DNA of 58,072 bases from Haloplasmataceae bacterium (GCA_029240795.1 JARDZP010000007.1:1-58072); one strand, 5' to 3'. Counted from the first letter of the stretch, positions 28,408 through 38,568 are shown. A program made the numbers and translations. Notes: a model not told the origin generated them from the letters alone.

Positions 28408-30108
28408 TTATAAGTTACACTTTCTGAGTAATTCAATTACCTCTTCAGCAGTACCTTTAGTTAGTGCTTCATTCGCTATTTTATGTAATTCTGTTTTATT
28501 TAAATTCGAAATTTGAAGTCTTGAAGGTAAAATACTTGCCGCATTCATACTGAATTCATCTAATCCCAACCCAATCAAGACTGGAATAGCTAAATGGTCT
28601 CCAGCCATTTCACCACACATACTCACCCATTTGTTTTCTTTATGAGCAGAATCGACTACGTGTTTTATTAAACGTAATAAAGATGGATTAAATGGTTGAT
28701 TTAAATAGGAAACATTTTCATTCATTCTGTCAGCAGCGAAAGTATATTGAATTAAATCATTCGTCCCAATACTGAAAAAATCAACGTGTTTCGCAAAGAC
28801 ATCAGCTAGCAATGCAGCTGCGGGTACTTCAACCATCATCCCAATTTCAATATGATCACTAATTTGATATCCTTCATTGATTAGTTCTTCTTTGGTTAAT
28901 AATAAGAATTGTTTAGAGACGATAAATTCAGTTAGAGTCGCGATCATGGGAAACATTACTTTTAAATTTCCATGTACACTTGCTCTTAGAATCGCTCTTA
29001 ATTGTGTTTTAAATAAATTAATACGATCTAAACACATTCTGATCGCGCGATATCCTAAAAAAGGATTTGCTTCATGAGGTAATTTTAAATAAGATAATTC
29101 TTTATCCCCACCAATATCAAGAGTTCTTATTATAACTGGTCGATTTTCCATCGATTCTAAAACTTTTTTATACGCAGAGTATTGTTCTTCTTCATTAGGT
29201 AGTTCAAACCTGTCCATATAAATAAATTCTGTTCTAAATAAACCAATGGATTCTGCCCCATTATTTAGTACTTTTTGAATATCATCTAAACTACCAATAT
29301 TGGCACCTAACTTTACTTCAAAGTGATCTAATGTTTTTGTCTTTAAATCTTTAAGTCTTAATAGTTCTAGATTTTCTTTTTCATATTTTATTTTATTACT
29401 TTTATACTCTTCAATTAATTCATCACTTGGATTGATATATACCGCTCCATTTATTCCATCTAAAATGATAAAATCACCAGATTTTACTAGGTTAGTGATA
29501 TTTTGAGTACCAACTATACAGGGGATCTCTAAACTTCTTGCCATGATTACTGAATGTGAAGTTTTACCTCCAATATCGGTTATAAAGCCTTTTACATACA
29601 TTTTATCTAACTGTGCAGTATCTGAAGGTGTTAAATCATGAGCTATGATAATCACTTCAGAATCTAGATTTATAGATTCATTTAAGTTTACATTTAATAA
29701 TTTAGATAAGAGTCGAGTAAAAACATCTTCAATATCACTGATTCGTTCTTTCATGTATTCATTGTCCATGTTTTTAAATAAATTGATATAGAGTTGAATG
29801 ACTGTTTTAAATGCATATTCTACGTTTACTTTATTAATTTCAATTAAAGTAAATACTTGAGCAATCATATCCGGGTCTTCAATGATCAGTAAATGTGAGT
29901 CAAAAATAATAGCTTCTTCTAAATTTTTACTTAATTTGTTTTTTATATTCAGTATCTCTTCTTTAGTAGCTTCAATTGCTTGAATAAAGCGTTGTTTTTC
30001 TTTTTCAACATTATTCATTTTTCTTTGCAAAACATTTATTGCATCTTTTTCTAAAATGTAAGCTTTCGCAAAAGCAATTCCCTTACTGCCAATTTCACCT
30101 TTAATCAT
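28408..30108 (-). CDS. ptsI: Phosphoenolpyruvate-protein phosphotransferase (PTS enzyme I)
   Basis: A 566-residue enzyme I. The phospho-histidine is in DIGGKTSHSVIMARSLEIPC (residues ~184-203). The PEP-binding C-terminal domain has FLGYRAIRMCLD, EIGMMVEVPAAALLAD, FSIGTNDLIQY and VSMCGEMAGD with the active cysteine. It passes phosphate from PEP to HPr. The gene usually follows ptsH, but no HPr gene or PTS permease is in this window, so it stands alone. The ATG at 30106-30108 follows GAGGATTACT. The open frame's first ATG (30132) lacks a ribosome binding site. Confidence 0.95.
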   Translation of the reverse strand: MIKGEIGSKGIAFAKAYILEKDAINVLQRKMNNVEKEKQRFIQAIEATKEEILNIKNKLSKNLEEAIIFDSHLLIIEDPDMIAQVFTLIEINKVNVEYAFKTVIQLYINLFKNMDNEYMKERISDIEDVFTRLLSKLLNVNLNESINLDSEVIIIAHDLTPSDTAQLDKMYVKGFITDIGGKTSHSVIMARSLEIPCIVGTQNITNLVKSGDFIILDGINGAVYINPSDELIEEYKSNKIKYEKENLELLRLKDLKTKTLDHFEVKLGANIGSLDDIQKVLNNGAESIGLFRTEFIYMDRFELPNEEEQYSAYKKVLESMENRPVIIRTLDIGGDKELSYLKLPHEANPFLGYRAIRMCLDRINLFKTQLRAILRASVHGNLKVMFPMIATLTEFIVSKQFLLLTKEELINEGYQISDHIEIGMMVEVPAAALLADVFAKHVDFFSIGTNDLIQYTFAADRMNENVSYLNQPFNPSLLRLIKHVVDSAHKENKWVSMCGEMAGDHLAIPVLIGLGLDEFSMNAASILPSRLQISNLNKTELHKIANEALTKGTAEEVIELLRKCNL

Positions 30109-30211
30109 AGTAATCCTCATTCCATATCTCAATTTTAATATTATATAATCAACTATTAATTAGTATAGTATTATTATATATGAATGACATATTAAATCAT
30201 AGATAAATCAT

Positions 30212-30246
30212 AAAAAACACTCCTATATTTAAAAATATAGGAGTGT
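30212..30246 (-). terminator. Terminator of the SPFH gene
   Basis: Stem ACACTCCTATATTT/AATATAGGAGTGT (30217-30246), followed on the minus strand by a six-base U run. Confidence 0.9.
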
Positions 30247-30258
30247 AACTATTTTTAA

Positions 30259-31272
30259 TTATTCATGAGAACTTGTATTAACGATTGGTTGTGCATCTCG
30301 ATTACCACATAATACTACTAAAAGATTACTTACCAAAGTAGCTTTACGTTCATCATCAAGTGAAACAATATTATTTTCCTTCAATTTAGCTAATGCCATT
30401 TCTACCATTCCAACAGCACCCTCCACGATCTTTTGTCTTGCATCAACAATTGCGCTCGCTTGTTGTCTTTGAAGCATTACTGCCGCAATTTCAGGTGCAT
30501 AAGCTAGATGGGTAATTCTCGCTTCGACTATTTCAAGACCTGCAATTTCAACTTTGGATTGTATTTCTGTTTTAAGTTTATCCGCTACTTCTTGACTACT
30601 ACCACGAAGTGATTTTTCATTATCTTCATTAGAACCATCTGAAATATCATATGGATATAGTCTTACGATATTACGAAGAGCTGAATCGCATTGGATTGAT
30701 AAAAATTCAGTGTAATTATCAACATTAAAGACTGCTTTTGCGGTGTTTACAACTCGCCATATGACTACAATACCTATTATAATAGGATTTCCTAATTGAT
30801 CATTTACTTTTTGTTTATCGTTATTGAGAGTCATCGCTTTTAACGATATTTTTTTACTTCTCATGATCAATGGTTGAGTACCTTGAGGTAAATTTTTAGA
30901 CATAGCTGTTATGTCTGCGATTGTTCCAGTAGTTGTATTAGTTGTAGAAGGATTAATTGCGGTACAAAAAGGATTCACAAAAAAGAAACCTTCACCTTTT
31001 AAAGTACCATGATATTTACCAAAAAGTGTTAAGACAAGCGCTTCATTCGGTTTTAATATCTTTAATCCGATAAATAGAATCGGTCCAACAATTAAAAAAT
31101 AAAGAAAGCATATAAAATCCAAAAAGATATTGACATCACTATCGGATAGCAATGTGATGCCACCCACAAATCCAACAATTGAAGCAATCATTAACAAAAT
31201 ATTAAGTAAAAGTATAAACATTCCATTTTTTGCTTTTAATTCTTTTTCTTCAATGACCTTTTTTTCACTCAT
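30259..31272 (-). CDS. SPFH/Band 7 domain membrane protein
   Basis: A 337-residue protein with two N-terminal hydrophobic segments (residues ~20-75) and a Band 7 domain starting at NEALVLTLFGKYHGTLKGEG. It continues through VIWRVVNTAKAVFNVDNYTE and VEARITHLAYAPEIAAVMLQ, with QRQQASAIVDARQKIVEGAV after it. SPFH proteins form membrane-bound oligomeric cages or microdomains and often control proteases or membrane order. There is no NfeD partner gene next to it. The ATG at 31270-31272 after AAGGAGTGG is the start. Six codons upstream there is an ATG without a ribosome binding site. Confidence 0.85.
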   Translation of the reverse strand: MSEKKVIEEKELKAKNGMFILLLNILLMIASIVGFVGGITLLSDSDVNIFLDFICFLYFLIVGPILFIGLKILKPNEALVLTLFGKYHGTLKGEGFFFVNPFCTAINPSTTNTTTGTIADITAMSKNLPQGTQPLIMRSKKISLKAMTLNNDKQKVNDQLGNPIIIGIVVIWRVVNTAKAVFNVDNYTEFLSIQCDSALRNIVRLYPYDISDGSNEDNEKSLRGSSQEVADKLKTEIQSKVEIAGLEIVEARITHLAYAPEIAAVMLQRQQASAIVDARQKIVEGAVGMVEMALAKLKENNIVSLDDERKATLVSNLLVVLCGNRDAQPIVNTSSHE

Positions 31273-31371
31273 ATAAAACCACTCCTTCATTTTTATACTA
31301 AACTAGTCTAAATCTTTTGTCAATACAAAGAATGAAGTATATAATATACAACATGAAATTATTAGATTTCA

Positions 31372-31638
31372 TTATAATTTAATATAACCATTTCTAACTG
31401 CGTCTTCAAATAATGCGATTTCTTCGTCAGAAAAATCTTCTTTAAGTGCGATTTCTTCAATTTTATAACCAATATTATTTATTGATTTAATAACGATCTC
31501 AGAATTGACATCATTCTGAAAGGTTAAAACACTGGTATTCATATCAATATCAAAATTTTTAAAACCTAGTCTTTCAAGTTCAGATGTTATTTTCCAATTA
31601 CATGCTGAGCACATCATTGTTAATTCAAATTTTCTCAT
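31372..31638 (-). CDS. Small HMA-like (heavy-metal-associated fold) protein
   Basis: An 88-residue protein. Residues 1-62 match the ferredoxin-like HMA fold: beta strand MRKFELTMMC, metal-loop CSAC, helix KITSELERLGF, then DIDMNTSVLTFQND and helix IVIKSINNIGYKIEE. The CxxC (CSAC) could bind copper or zinc as in CopZ, but the usual M-x-C-x-x-C is shifted (MMCSAC). A charged C-terminal tail of ~25 residues follows. An AGGAGA ribosome binding site precedes the ATG. It lies divergent from the transporter with a His-rich tail. Confidence 0.7.
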   Translation of the reverse strand: MRKFELTMMCSACNWKITSELERLGFKNFDIDMNTSVLTFQNDVNSEIVIKSINNIGYKIEEIALKEDFSDEEIALFEDAVRNGYIKL

Positions 31639-31860
31639 TTAAATCTCCTAAAATTCAATATTTTTTATAGCAATTAATCGATAAATTCATTATATACCTT
31701 AATACGACTAGATTAACAGTATTGTTTCATCAGTATTTTACTATATAATATATTTGTTAATCCTATAATATCATAAAAATGTGAAGATTTTATGTACAAA
31801 CTTGATTAATGTTGGGTTATAATTAAAATAATGAATTTATAAATTTTTTGGAGGTTAATT

Positions 31861-32922
31861 TTGCGAAGTAATCAAAAGAATTATCTAGCGATCAGTCAGG
31901 CGTTACTTGCGGCTGCATTATTTGGAATGAGTGCACCTTTTTCAAAACTTCTATTAACTCATTTATCTCCTTATTTATTATCTAGTATGTTATATCTAGG
32001 GGCTGGATTTGGGATGTTATTGATTGACGGATCAAAAAGAATTATGAAAATCAATCAAAAAGAAGCAAATCTAACTAAAAATGAACTTAAATACATTATT
32101 GGAATGATTTTATTAGATATAGCCGCTCCAATATTGCTTCTTCTCGGACTATCTACAACTAATGCTGCTACAACTTCATTATTAAATAATTTTGAAATTG
32201 TCGCCACATCCATAATTGCGCTCATTGTCTTTAAAGAAGCTATTGGAAAACGAATCTGGATTTCGATTTCATTGATTATACTTTCAAGTATCCTACTTTC
32301 CATAAGTGACATAAAACATTTTTCGATTTCAACAGGAGCCATATTCATTATATTAGCTGCAAGTTGTTGGGGTATAGAAAATAATTGTACTAGAAAATTA
32401 TCAATCAAAAGTCCGCTACAAATTGTTATTATTAAAGGGCTAGGATCAGGATTTGGTGCACTTATGATCGCAATAGCTATTCAAGAACTTAATTATACAC
32501 TTTCTTCAATCCTTTTAGCACTATTGCTTGGTTTTTTCGCTTATGGATTGAGTATCTTTTTTTATGTAACCGCACAAAGAAGTTTAGGTGCAGCTCGCAC
32601 GAGTACCTATTATGCTGTTGCACCATTTATTGGAGTTTTTATTTCATTGGTTATTTTTTCTGACTCAATTAAATTAAATTTTATCATTGCTGTTTTAATA
32701 ATGGTTATGGGTACATACTTTGCTGTAATCGAGAGACATAACCATAAACATCGACACTTCCATTTAGAACACGTTCATAAGCATAATCATCATGATGGTC
32801 ATCATAATCATACTCATCTAGATAAGGTTGTGGGAGAGCATACTCATATTCATATCCATGAGGAATTAGAACATTCACACGAACATACACCTGATATTCA
32901 CCACAATCATGAACATCAGTAA
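31861..32922 (+). CDS. EamA/DMT-family transporter with a His-rich C-terminal tail
   Basis: A 353-residue drug/metabolite-superfamily transporter: about ten hydrophobic segments in residues 10-290, made of two EamA repeats. Examples are LAAALFGMSAPFSKLLLTHL and LAASCWGIENNCTRKLS at the repeat starts. The last ~60 residues are a soluble tail extremely rich in histidine, in HNH and HxH clusters with few other hydrophobic residues, as expected of a metal-binding tail. The substrate is unknown, and the tail suggests divalent metal (Ni, Co, Zn) sensing or export. It starts at a TTG with TTTGGAGG upstream. Its stop overlaps the convergent ABC gene by 7 bases. Confidence 0.8.
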   Translation: MRSNQKNYLAISQALLAAALFGMSAPFSKLLLTHLSPYLLSSMLYLGAGFGMLLIDGSKRIMKINQKEANLTKNELKYIIGMILLDIAAPILLLLGLSTTNAATTSLLNNFEIVATSIIALIVFKEAIGKRIWISISLIILSSILLSISDIKHFSISTGAIFIILAASCWGIENNCTRKLSIKSPLQIVIIKGLGSGFGALMIAIAIQELNYTLSSILLALLLGFFAYGLSIFFYVTAQRSLGAARTSTYYAVAPFIGVFISLVIFSDSIKLNFIIAVLIMVMGTYFAVIERHNHKHRHFHLEHVHKHNHHDGHHNHTHLDKVVGEHTHIHIHEELEHSHEHTPDIHHNHEHQ

Positions 32923-34757
32923 TAATATTTTGACTGTGCATGCCATAGTTCACTATATAATCCATTCGTTTCTTTAATAAGCGTATCATGATTACCCACT
33001 TGAATAATTTGACCATGATCAAAAACGATAATATTATCACAGAATCGACAACTTGACATTCGGTGTGAAATATAAATCGATGTTTTATTTGACACGAGAT
33101 GATCAAATCTGGAATAAATTTCATACTCAGAAACTGGGTCTAATGCACTAGTAGGCTCATCTAAAACAACTAGTGGTGCGTCTTTATATAAAGCTCTCGC
33201 AATCGCTATTTTTTGAGCTTCCCCGCCCGAAATTTCAACACCATCTTCTTCGTTTTGATAAATGGTCGTTTGTAATCCATCTTTCATTTTTTGTATTCTA
33301 TTCTCTACTCCTGCTTGTTTTAAAAATTCCCATACTAAATTTTCATCATAGTTAATTTCAGTTGCAACATTTTGACCAATGCTAAAAGAAAATAGTTTAA
33401 AATCTTGAAATACTACACTAAAAATATTTAAATATTCTTTATAATCATACTTTATAATATTTATTCCATTAAGTAGTATTTCACCTTCAGTTGGATCATA
33501 AAGTCTACACAATAACTTAATAAATGTCGTCTTGCCAGCACCATTTCGACCTACAATTGCCATTTTCCTGCCCACATTTAACTTGATGTTAATTTTATTT
33601 AAAATCATTTCTTCACTATTTGGATAATGAAATGACACGTCTTTAAACTCTATTTCGTAATTATAATCATCTCTTTTTTCAATGGGTAGATTCCCTTCAT
33701 ATTTTTTATTTTCTAAGTTTAAGAAAATGGTGTAATTTCTTAAATATTGTCTTTGTAAATCTAAATCAATCCATGTATAGATAATCGCAGTTAATGATTT
33801 ATGAAACAACGTGAGCGAGCTAACAAATTTTAACACACTCCCGACAGTTATGATGCCAAGTATTGCCCTAATCCCAACAAAAGCATAAGTAATAAAGATG
33901 ATGATTTGATTTATTATTTCTGTATATCCACTATATTTACCAACGATTTTAGCTAAATTACGCATTCCTTTTGTAGCTTCATTATTTGCGATATTCATCT
34001 CATCTTCTATCATATCACTCATTTTATAAAGTCTAATGTCTTTACCAAAATTATAATTCATCGCAAGTTGCATGAAATAGTTAAACTTACGGTTATTATC
34101 AACATTTTTTTCAAAAAACTGATACGATTCAACACTGATTTTACTCATAAATTTAGAGTTAATAAATAATGAACCAAATAATAATAAAAATAATAAGAGG
34201 GTTAATATGGGTGAATTAAATATTTTTACGATTAGGCTATGATTTGTGAGTGGAGTAACCACAAAAAGCCCTGCAAGCAAAATAATAGCGTAAACTAAAG
34301 AGACGAATTGATTTATTAAGTTTGATATAGTCGAACAAAATGAAGTAATTCCGCCATGTGAATTTGAACCTTCTTCTGCTTTATGTAATAACTCTAAATT
34401 TTCTTTTTTCTCTAATAGTTCATAATCTAATGTCAATGCTTTATTTGCGATTTTTGCACGAATAGTACCATTTATATATTCACTTTTAATATTTACAATA
34501 CGATTAAATAATGCACTTAATAAACCAATAATCATATTTAATATTGCCATAATATAGACATATTTAAGGATCAAATCCTTACTATATCCTAATAATAATC
34601 CATCAAGGATTTTATAACTATAAATAATATTAATAAATGGCAAAGTGGCTTTTAAACTACTATTAAATACTGTAAATGGTAAAAATGATTTAGAAATAGA
34701 GAATATCATTTTTAATATCAAAATTGTATCTTTAAATAAAGAATTAATTTTACTCAT
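32916..34757 (-). CDS. ABC transporter, fused permease and ATPase (second half-transporter)
   Basis: A 613-residue ABC exporter half: six membrane segments in residues ~15-330, then the nucleotide-binding domain. Walker A GRNGAGKTT, Q-loop VFQDFKLFS, signature EISGGEAQKIAIARAL, Walker B LVVLDEPTSALD and the H-loop ISHRMSS are all present and intact. Its start overlaps the upstream half-transporter by 8 bases (ATGAGTAA), so the two are made together and probably form a heterodimer. It exports an unknown substrate. The nearby two-component system suggests a peptide antibiotic or lipid target. Confidence 0.9.
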   Translation of the reverse strand: MSKINSLFKDTILILKMIFSISKSFLPFTVFNSSLKATLPFINIIYSYKILDGLLLGYSKDLILKYVYIMAILNMIIGLLSALFNRIVNIKSEYINGTIRAKIANKALTLDYELLEKKENLELLHKAEEGSNSHGGITSFCSTISNLINQFVSLVYAIILLAGLFVVTPLTNHSLIVKIFNSPILTLLLFLLLFGSLFINSKFMSKISVESYQFFEKNVDNNRKFNYFMQLAMNYNFGKDIRLYKMSDMIEDEMNIANNEATKGMRNLAKIVGKYSGYTEIINQIIIFITYAFVGIRAILGIITVGSVLKFVSSLTLFHKSLTAIIYTWIDLDLQRQYLRNYTIFLNLENKKYEGNLPIEKRDDYNYEIEFKDVSFHYPNSEEMILNKINIKLNVGRKMAIVGRNGAGKTTFIKLLCRLYDPTEGEILLNGINIIKYDYKEYLNIFSVVFQDFKLFSFSIGQNVATEINYDENLVWEFLKQAGVENRIQKMKDGLQTTIYQNEEDGVEISGGEAQKIAIARALYKDAPLVVLDEPTSALDPVSEYEIYSRFDHLVSNKTSIYISHRMSSCRFCDNIIVFDHGQIIQVGNHDTLIKETNGLYSELWHAQSKYYY

Positions 34758-36558
34758 GACGATCCTCCTTCAAATCTTCTTTATAGTAGTGACTTTGAAT
34801 TTCAAACATATTAGCATATTTACCATTCAATGTCATTAATTCATGGTGTGTACCATCTTCGATAATTTGACCATTTTCTAAAAATAAAATTCGGTCACAA
34901 AATTTAGTACTTGATAAACGGTGAGAAATAAAAAGTGATGTCTTGTCTTTCGTTAAATCGTTATATTTTTCATACAATTCAGACTCTGCGATTGGATCTA
35001 ACGCTGCGGTTGGTTCATCTAGAATCATAATTGGTGCATCTTTATATAAACTTCTCGCAAGCATTAATTTTTGCATTTCCCCTCCTGATAGTAAGATCCC
35101 ATCTTTATCTATATATTGAGTTAAATTGGTTTTGTCTTTGTTTTTTAATGATAGTACTTTATCTTTTAAACCTGCTAGTTCTAAACTCTGATATAGCTTG
35201 TCGTAATCAATATTGGCTTCTTTTGTAACGGAAACATTTTTAGCGATATTAAAAGCGAGAACCTCAACATCTTGAAATACGGCACCAATAAGAGAGTAAT
35301 ATTCATCGATGTTATAATCTTCGATTCGTTTTCCGCTTACAAGAATCTCACCTACAGTAGGATAGTACATCCCTGTAATAAGCTTTACTATCGTCGTTTT
35401 ACCAGCACCATTATTTCCTACTAATGCAACTTTACTTCCTTTTTTAATTTTAAAACTTAATTGAGTGAGTGTATCACTTTCGGCTCCTGGATAACGGAAC
35501 GAAACATTCTTAAATTCAATTTCAAGTGGAAATGTTTCAGGAAGTTTAGAACCTTCTTTATGATTAAATACTTCGTCAATTTCCATATAATGACGAAAAT
35601 CATTTACACCTAAGTTAGCTCTTTTTAAATTAGAAAACGCAGTAACTGCACTATTTAACCAAGTTGAAAATCCACTTATAATTCCAACATATAATGTAAA
35701 TGTTGTAATGCTTATTGACTTATCTAGGACTAAATTAATTAAGATTATGTAAGCAATAATATCACGAATTAAAAGTAATAGACTATCTGAAACAAATGGT
35801 AAAAAATATCTATATTCTATTTTTCTACTCCAATTAACACGTTTCTTAATTAAACCATGAAATATTTTATAAAACCAATCTTCCATTTTATAGATTCTTA
35901 CGTCTTTGCCATTTATTAATGAAGTCGAACTTTCATACAAATAATTAATTTGTCGATCTACTTTCGCATAATCTTTTTTATGTTTTTCTTCATACTTTTG
36001 CGCGTACATATTTAATAAATAATTTAGAATTGACATGACGATTAATATTATAATGATGAGATAATTTAGTGACGATATTAACACACTATATATGATTAAT
36101 CCAACAAAATTAATTATTAATACAGGAGTATTCTTTAACATTAATTCAATCCCTACCCAGTTCGAACTAAATGACATGATTGCTTTTTGAATATCTATTT
36201 GTTTGGCTTGAGGTTCGACATTAACATAATCAGTTGTCATTAATTTTGCACTCATAGCAAGGTAAAATTCCTTAATTCTTACAAAAATATTCTCAAATTC
36301 ATTTCTTCTAGAAAGGTATTGATTGGTAAATAACATAAATCCATAAACTAAAGATACTACTCCTATCACAATTAAAAAATACTTTATACCATAACCTTCA
36401 GTGATGAAACCTATCGCAATTGAGGGAATAATCGTCGCAATGATCGGAATTAAGATGGATAGCATTATTTGAGATGGAATGGTATATTTTAATTTTTTAT
36501 TAAAAAGAAATGCCAATTGATAAATATATTTTATATTTTTCATTAATGAATACTTCAT
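34750..36558 (-). CDS. ABC transporter, fused permease and ATPase (first half-transporter)
   Basis: A 602-residue ABC exporter half with the same architecture as its partner: six membrane segments then an ATPase with GNNGAGKTTIVKL, VFQDVEVLAF, LSGGEMQKLMLARSL, IMILDEPTAALD and ISHRLSS. Both ATP sites look competent, since neither partner carries the degenerate Walker B seen in many heterodimers. An AAGGAGAGAG ribosome binding site precedes the ATG. A hairpin lies between this gene and the upstream histidine kinase, so it has its own transcription start or depends on read-through. Confidence 0.9.
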   Translation of the reverse strand: MKYSLMKNIKYIYQLAFLFNKKLKYTIPSQIMLSILIPIIATIIPSIAIGFITEGYGIKYFLIVIGVVSLVYGFMLFTNQYLSRRNEFENIFVRIKEFYLAMSAKLMTTDYVNVEPQAKQIDIQKAIMSFSSNWVGIELMLKNTPVLIINFVGLIIYSVLISSLNYLIIIILIVMSILNYLLNMYAQKYEEKHKKDYAKVDRQINYLYESSTSLINGKDVRIYKMEDWFYKIFHGLIKKRVNWSRKIEYRYFLPFVSDSLLLLIRDIIAYIILINLVLDKSISITTFTLYVGIISGFSTWLNSAVTAFSNLKRANLGVNDFRHYMEIDEVFNHKEGSKLPETFPLEIEFKNVSFRYPGAESDTLTQLSFKIKKGSKVALVGNNGAGKTTIVKLITGMYYPTVGEILVSGKRIEDYNIDEYYSLIGAVFQDVEVLAFNIAKNVSVTKEANIDYDKLYQSLELAGLKDKVLSLKNKDKTNLTQYIDKDGILLSGGEMQKLMLARSLYKDAPIMILDEPTAALDPIAESELYEKYNDLTKDKTSLFISHRLSSTKFCDRILFLENGQIIEDGTHHELMTLNGKYANMFEIQSHYYKEDLKEDRHE

Positions 36559-36614
36559 ATTTCTCTCTCCTTCGCTTTATTTTATATTATATTATAATTA
36601 AATTACTAGGTATT

Positions 36615-36648
36615 AAAAAGTGCACGAATTGCTAAAAATCGTGCACGA
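36615..36648 (-). terminator. Hairpin terminator between the two-component genes and the ABC pair
   Basis: Stem GTGCACGA/TCGTGCAC (36620-36627 with 36639-36646), then a U run on the minus strand, just after the histidine kinase stop. It implies separate or attenuated transcription of the ABC genes. Confidence 0.8.
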
Positions 36649-36653
36649 GTGGT

Positions 36654-37814
36654 TTATAGAGGTAACATGATTTCTGTCACAAAAACGCCTGGTTCATTTT
36701 TTCGATTCATGTAACCCCCATATTTTCTAACCACTTTATCAATTCGTTTTAGGCCATGACCATGGTTACCTCGCTTATTTGTGATGTACTCTTCATCTAA
36801 TTTTCGTATTATTTCTTTAGTAGAATTAGTTACTGATATATATAATTGTTTCTTAAAGATGCCTATATAAACGCGAATAAATTTTTTTTCGTCTAAACTC
36901 ATCACTTCACAAGATTCAATCGCATTATCAAGTAAATTACCGATCACTACACATAAATCGATATCATTCACTATTAATTTATTGGGTACATTCGTTTTTA
37001 TATTTATTTCAATTTTTTTAGCAACAGCTAATGAAAGTTTACTGTTTAAAATCGCATCCAAATTCGTATTATTTGATTGTACTAATGTGTTAATACTTAT
37101 TAAATCATTTTCTAACTCATTCAAATAATTTTCCATTAATTCATATTGCTTAAGTGCTAAATAAGCTTTAAGTGTTTGTATATGATTATGATAATCATGA
37201 CGCCAGCCCCGCATGGTTTCATAGATATTCTCTACTTCTTCAACATGTTGGCTCATTAATTTATTTTGATAATCTGTTACTCTTTGTTCGTAATTTAATC
37301 GCATATAATTTTGATTATTTTCAGCTAATAAAAAAACAAGTGTAGACAATATGATATGGACATACATTTCATTTATAAAATAAATAATACTAATATAACT
37401 TATAAAAACATTTAATACTAAATATAACACATAAAACGATAATGAGAATTGATTCTTAGTAAAGTGAGACATAGAAAATAGGATTAATAAAGATATGCTA
37501 TATAAAATGATTATGGAAAAATCAAAAAGATTTTGCATCATTATATAAACTAAGGAATTTATAAAAAATAAAGTCAATACAAGTAGTTTTGATAATAATT
37601 GATCAGGACTATATGAACAAAAATAAACACCAAAAACTAATAGACAAATAATTAGACCAACATAATTTAAGTTTATGTAAGAAAAGATCATATTTGAGAT
37701 AATGCTTACTAATACAATGAAAAGATTAAAAAAAGTAATCTTAGTTTTATAATGTACATATAAGTAATAAAAATATAAACCAAAGATCATTGATAAATAA
37801 ATACCTTCAATCAT
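36654..37814 (-). CDS. AgrC-type sensor histidine kinase (GHKL)
   Basis: A 386-residue kinase: about six membrane segments in residues 1-170, then a DHp region with the phospho-histidine in MRGWRHDYHNHIQTLKAY (residues ~201-218), then the GHKL ATPase with GNLLDNAIESCE (N box) and GNHGHGLKRI (G box). This is the AgrC/ComD class that senses peptides or other signals at the membrane. It starts with an ATG after GAGGTATT and overlaps the response-regulator gene by 8 bases. No pre-peptide gene for a quorum signal is seen next to it. Confidence 0.85.
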   Translation of the reverse strand: MIEGIYLSMIFGLYFYYLYVHYKTKITFFNLFIVLVSIISNMIFSYINLNYVGLIICLLVFGVYFCSYSPDQLLSKLLVLTLFFINSLVYIMMQNLFDFSIIILYSISLLILFSMSHFTKNQFSLSFYVLYLVLNVFISYISIIYFINEMYVHIILSTLVFLLAENNQNYMRLNYEQRVTDYQNKLMSQHVEEVENIYETMRGWRHDYHNHIQTLKAYLALKQYELMENYLNELENDLISINTLVQSNNTNLDAILNSKLSLAVAKKIEINIKTNVPNKLIVNDIDLCVVIGNLLDNAIESCEVMSLDEKKFIRVYIGIFKKQLYISVTNSTKEIIRKLDEEYITNKRGNHGHGLKRIDKVVRKYGGYMNRKNEPGVFVTEIMLPL

Positions 37815-38520
37815 TATTAATACCTCGAATATACATCATAAACCTTTCATTTAATTTTTGATAATTACTTCTACTTACACTAATTTCTTCATTATTAGAC
37901 AAAAGACATGTATCTTTATTTATTTTTTCAACATGTTTTATATTAACTAAAAAAGAGCGATGAACACTTATAAACATATCTGAATTTAGTTCTTTCATTA
38001 ATTCATTCAAACTCTTTTTTATTTCAAAGTTTTGATCTTTAGTATGAACTAAAACATAGTGTCCTAAAGCTTCAAGATAAATAATATCACTTAAATTTAT
38101 TTTTACTTTTTCTCCATTTATAGTAAATATGTAGTATCGAATGACATTTGATTTTAATTTTTCTAAAACATCATCTAATATTTTATAAAGCTCATCTTCT
38201 TTTAATGGTTTTAATAAATACCTTAGAGCTCCTACTTCATATCCATCATATACATAATCAGTTATTCCTGTAATAAAAACGATAAAAATATTAGCATCTA
38301 TTTTTCTAAGTTTTTTTGCTAAATCCATTCCATTCATTTTACCCATTTGGATATCCAAAATCACTAAATCAAAAGGAACAGTATCACCTATTTCAAATAA
38401 CATTGCTTCAGCACTATTAAATAACATAATCGAACCAACATTTTTTAGAAGATAATTTTCAATTGTCTTTTTTAAATAATTCAAATATATAGGATGATCG
38501 TCACACAACGCTAAATTCAT
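37807..38520 (-). CDS. LytTR-family response regulator
   Basis: A 237-residue regulator. The receiver domain has the acidic pair in ALCDDHPIYLN, the phospho-Asp in LVILDIQMGKMNG and the lysine in YLLKPLKEDEL. A LytTR DNA-binding domain covers residues ~135-235 (SDIIYLEALGHYVLVHTKDQ, FISVHRSFLVNIKHVEKI). The best start is the ATG at 38518-38520 after AGAGGTGAGTATC, not the GTG inside that site. It is first in the two-gene operon and is preceded by a perfect palindrome that overlaps the -10. Confidence 0.88.
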   Translation of the reverse strand: MNLALCDDHPIYLNYLKKTIENYLLKNVGSIMLFNSAEAMLFEIGDTVPFDLVILDIQMGKMNGMDLAKKLRKIDANIFIVFITGITDYVYDGYEVGALRYLLKPLKEDELYKILDDVLEKLKSNVIRYYIFTINGEKVKINLSDIIYLEALGHYVLVHTKDQNFEIKKSLNELMKELNSDMFISVHRSFLVNIKHVEKINKDTCLLSNNEEISVSRSNYQKLNERFMMYIRGINND

Positions 38521-38542
38521 GATACTCACCTCTAAAAGTTAC

Positions 38543-38568
38543 CCTTTAGTTAAATTATAAACTAAAGG
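38543..38568 (-). promoter_or_regulatory. Palindrome over the -10 of the LytTR/HK operon
   Basis: Perfect 9-base arms CCTTTAGTT/AACTAAAGG separated by 8 bases that hold the minus-strand -10 TATAAT (38554-38559). It lies 23 bases before the response-regulator ATG. No good -35 lies upstream. A symmetric site at the -10 is a fitting place for an autoregulator or another repressor. Confidence 0.55.

Noticed and set aside
32705-33124. A 139-codon minus-strand ORF opposite the His-rich tail
   Set aside because: It is a shadow: the repeated CAT/CAC codons of the tail give a long open antisense frame rich in Tyr, Asp and Val with no family pattern, and it overlaps the ABC transporter gene.
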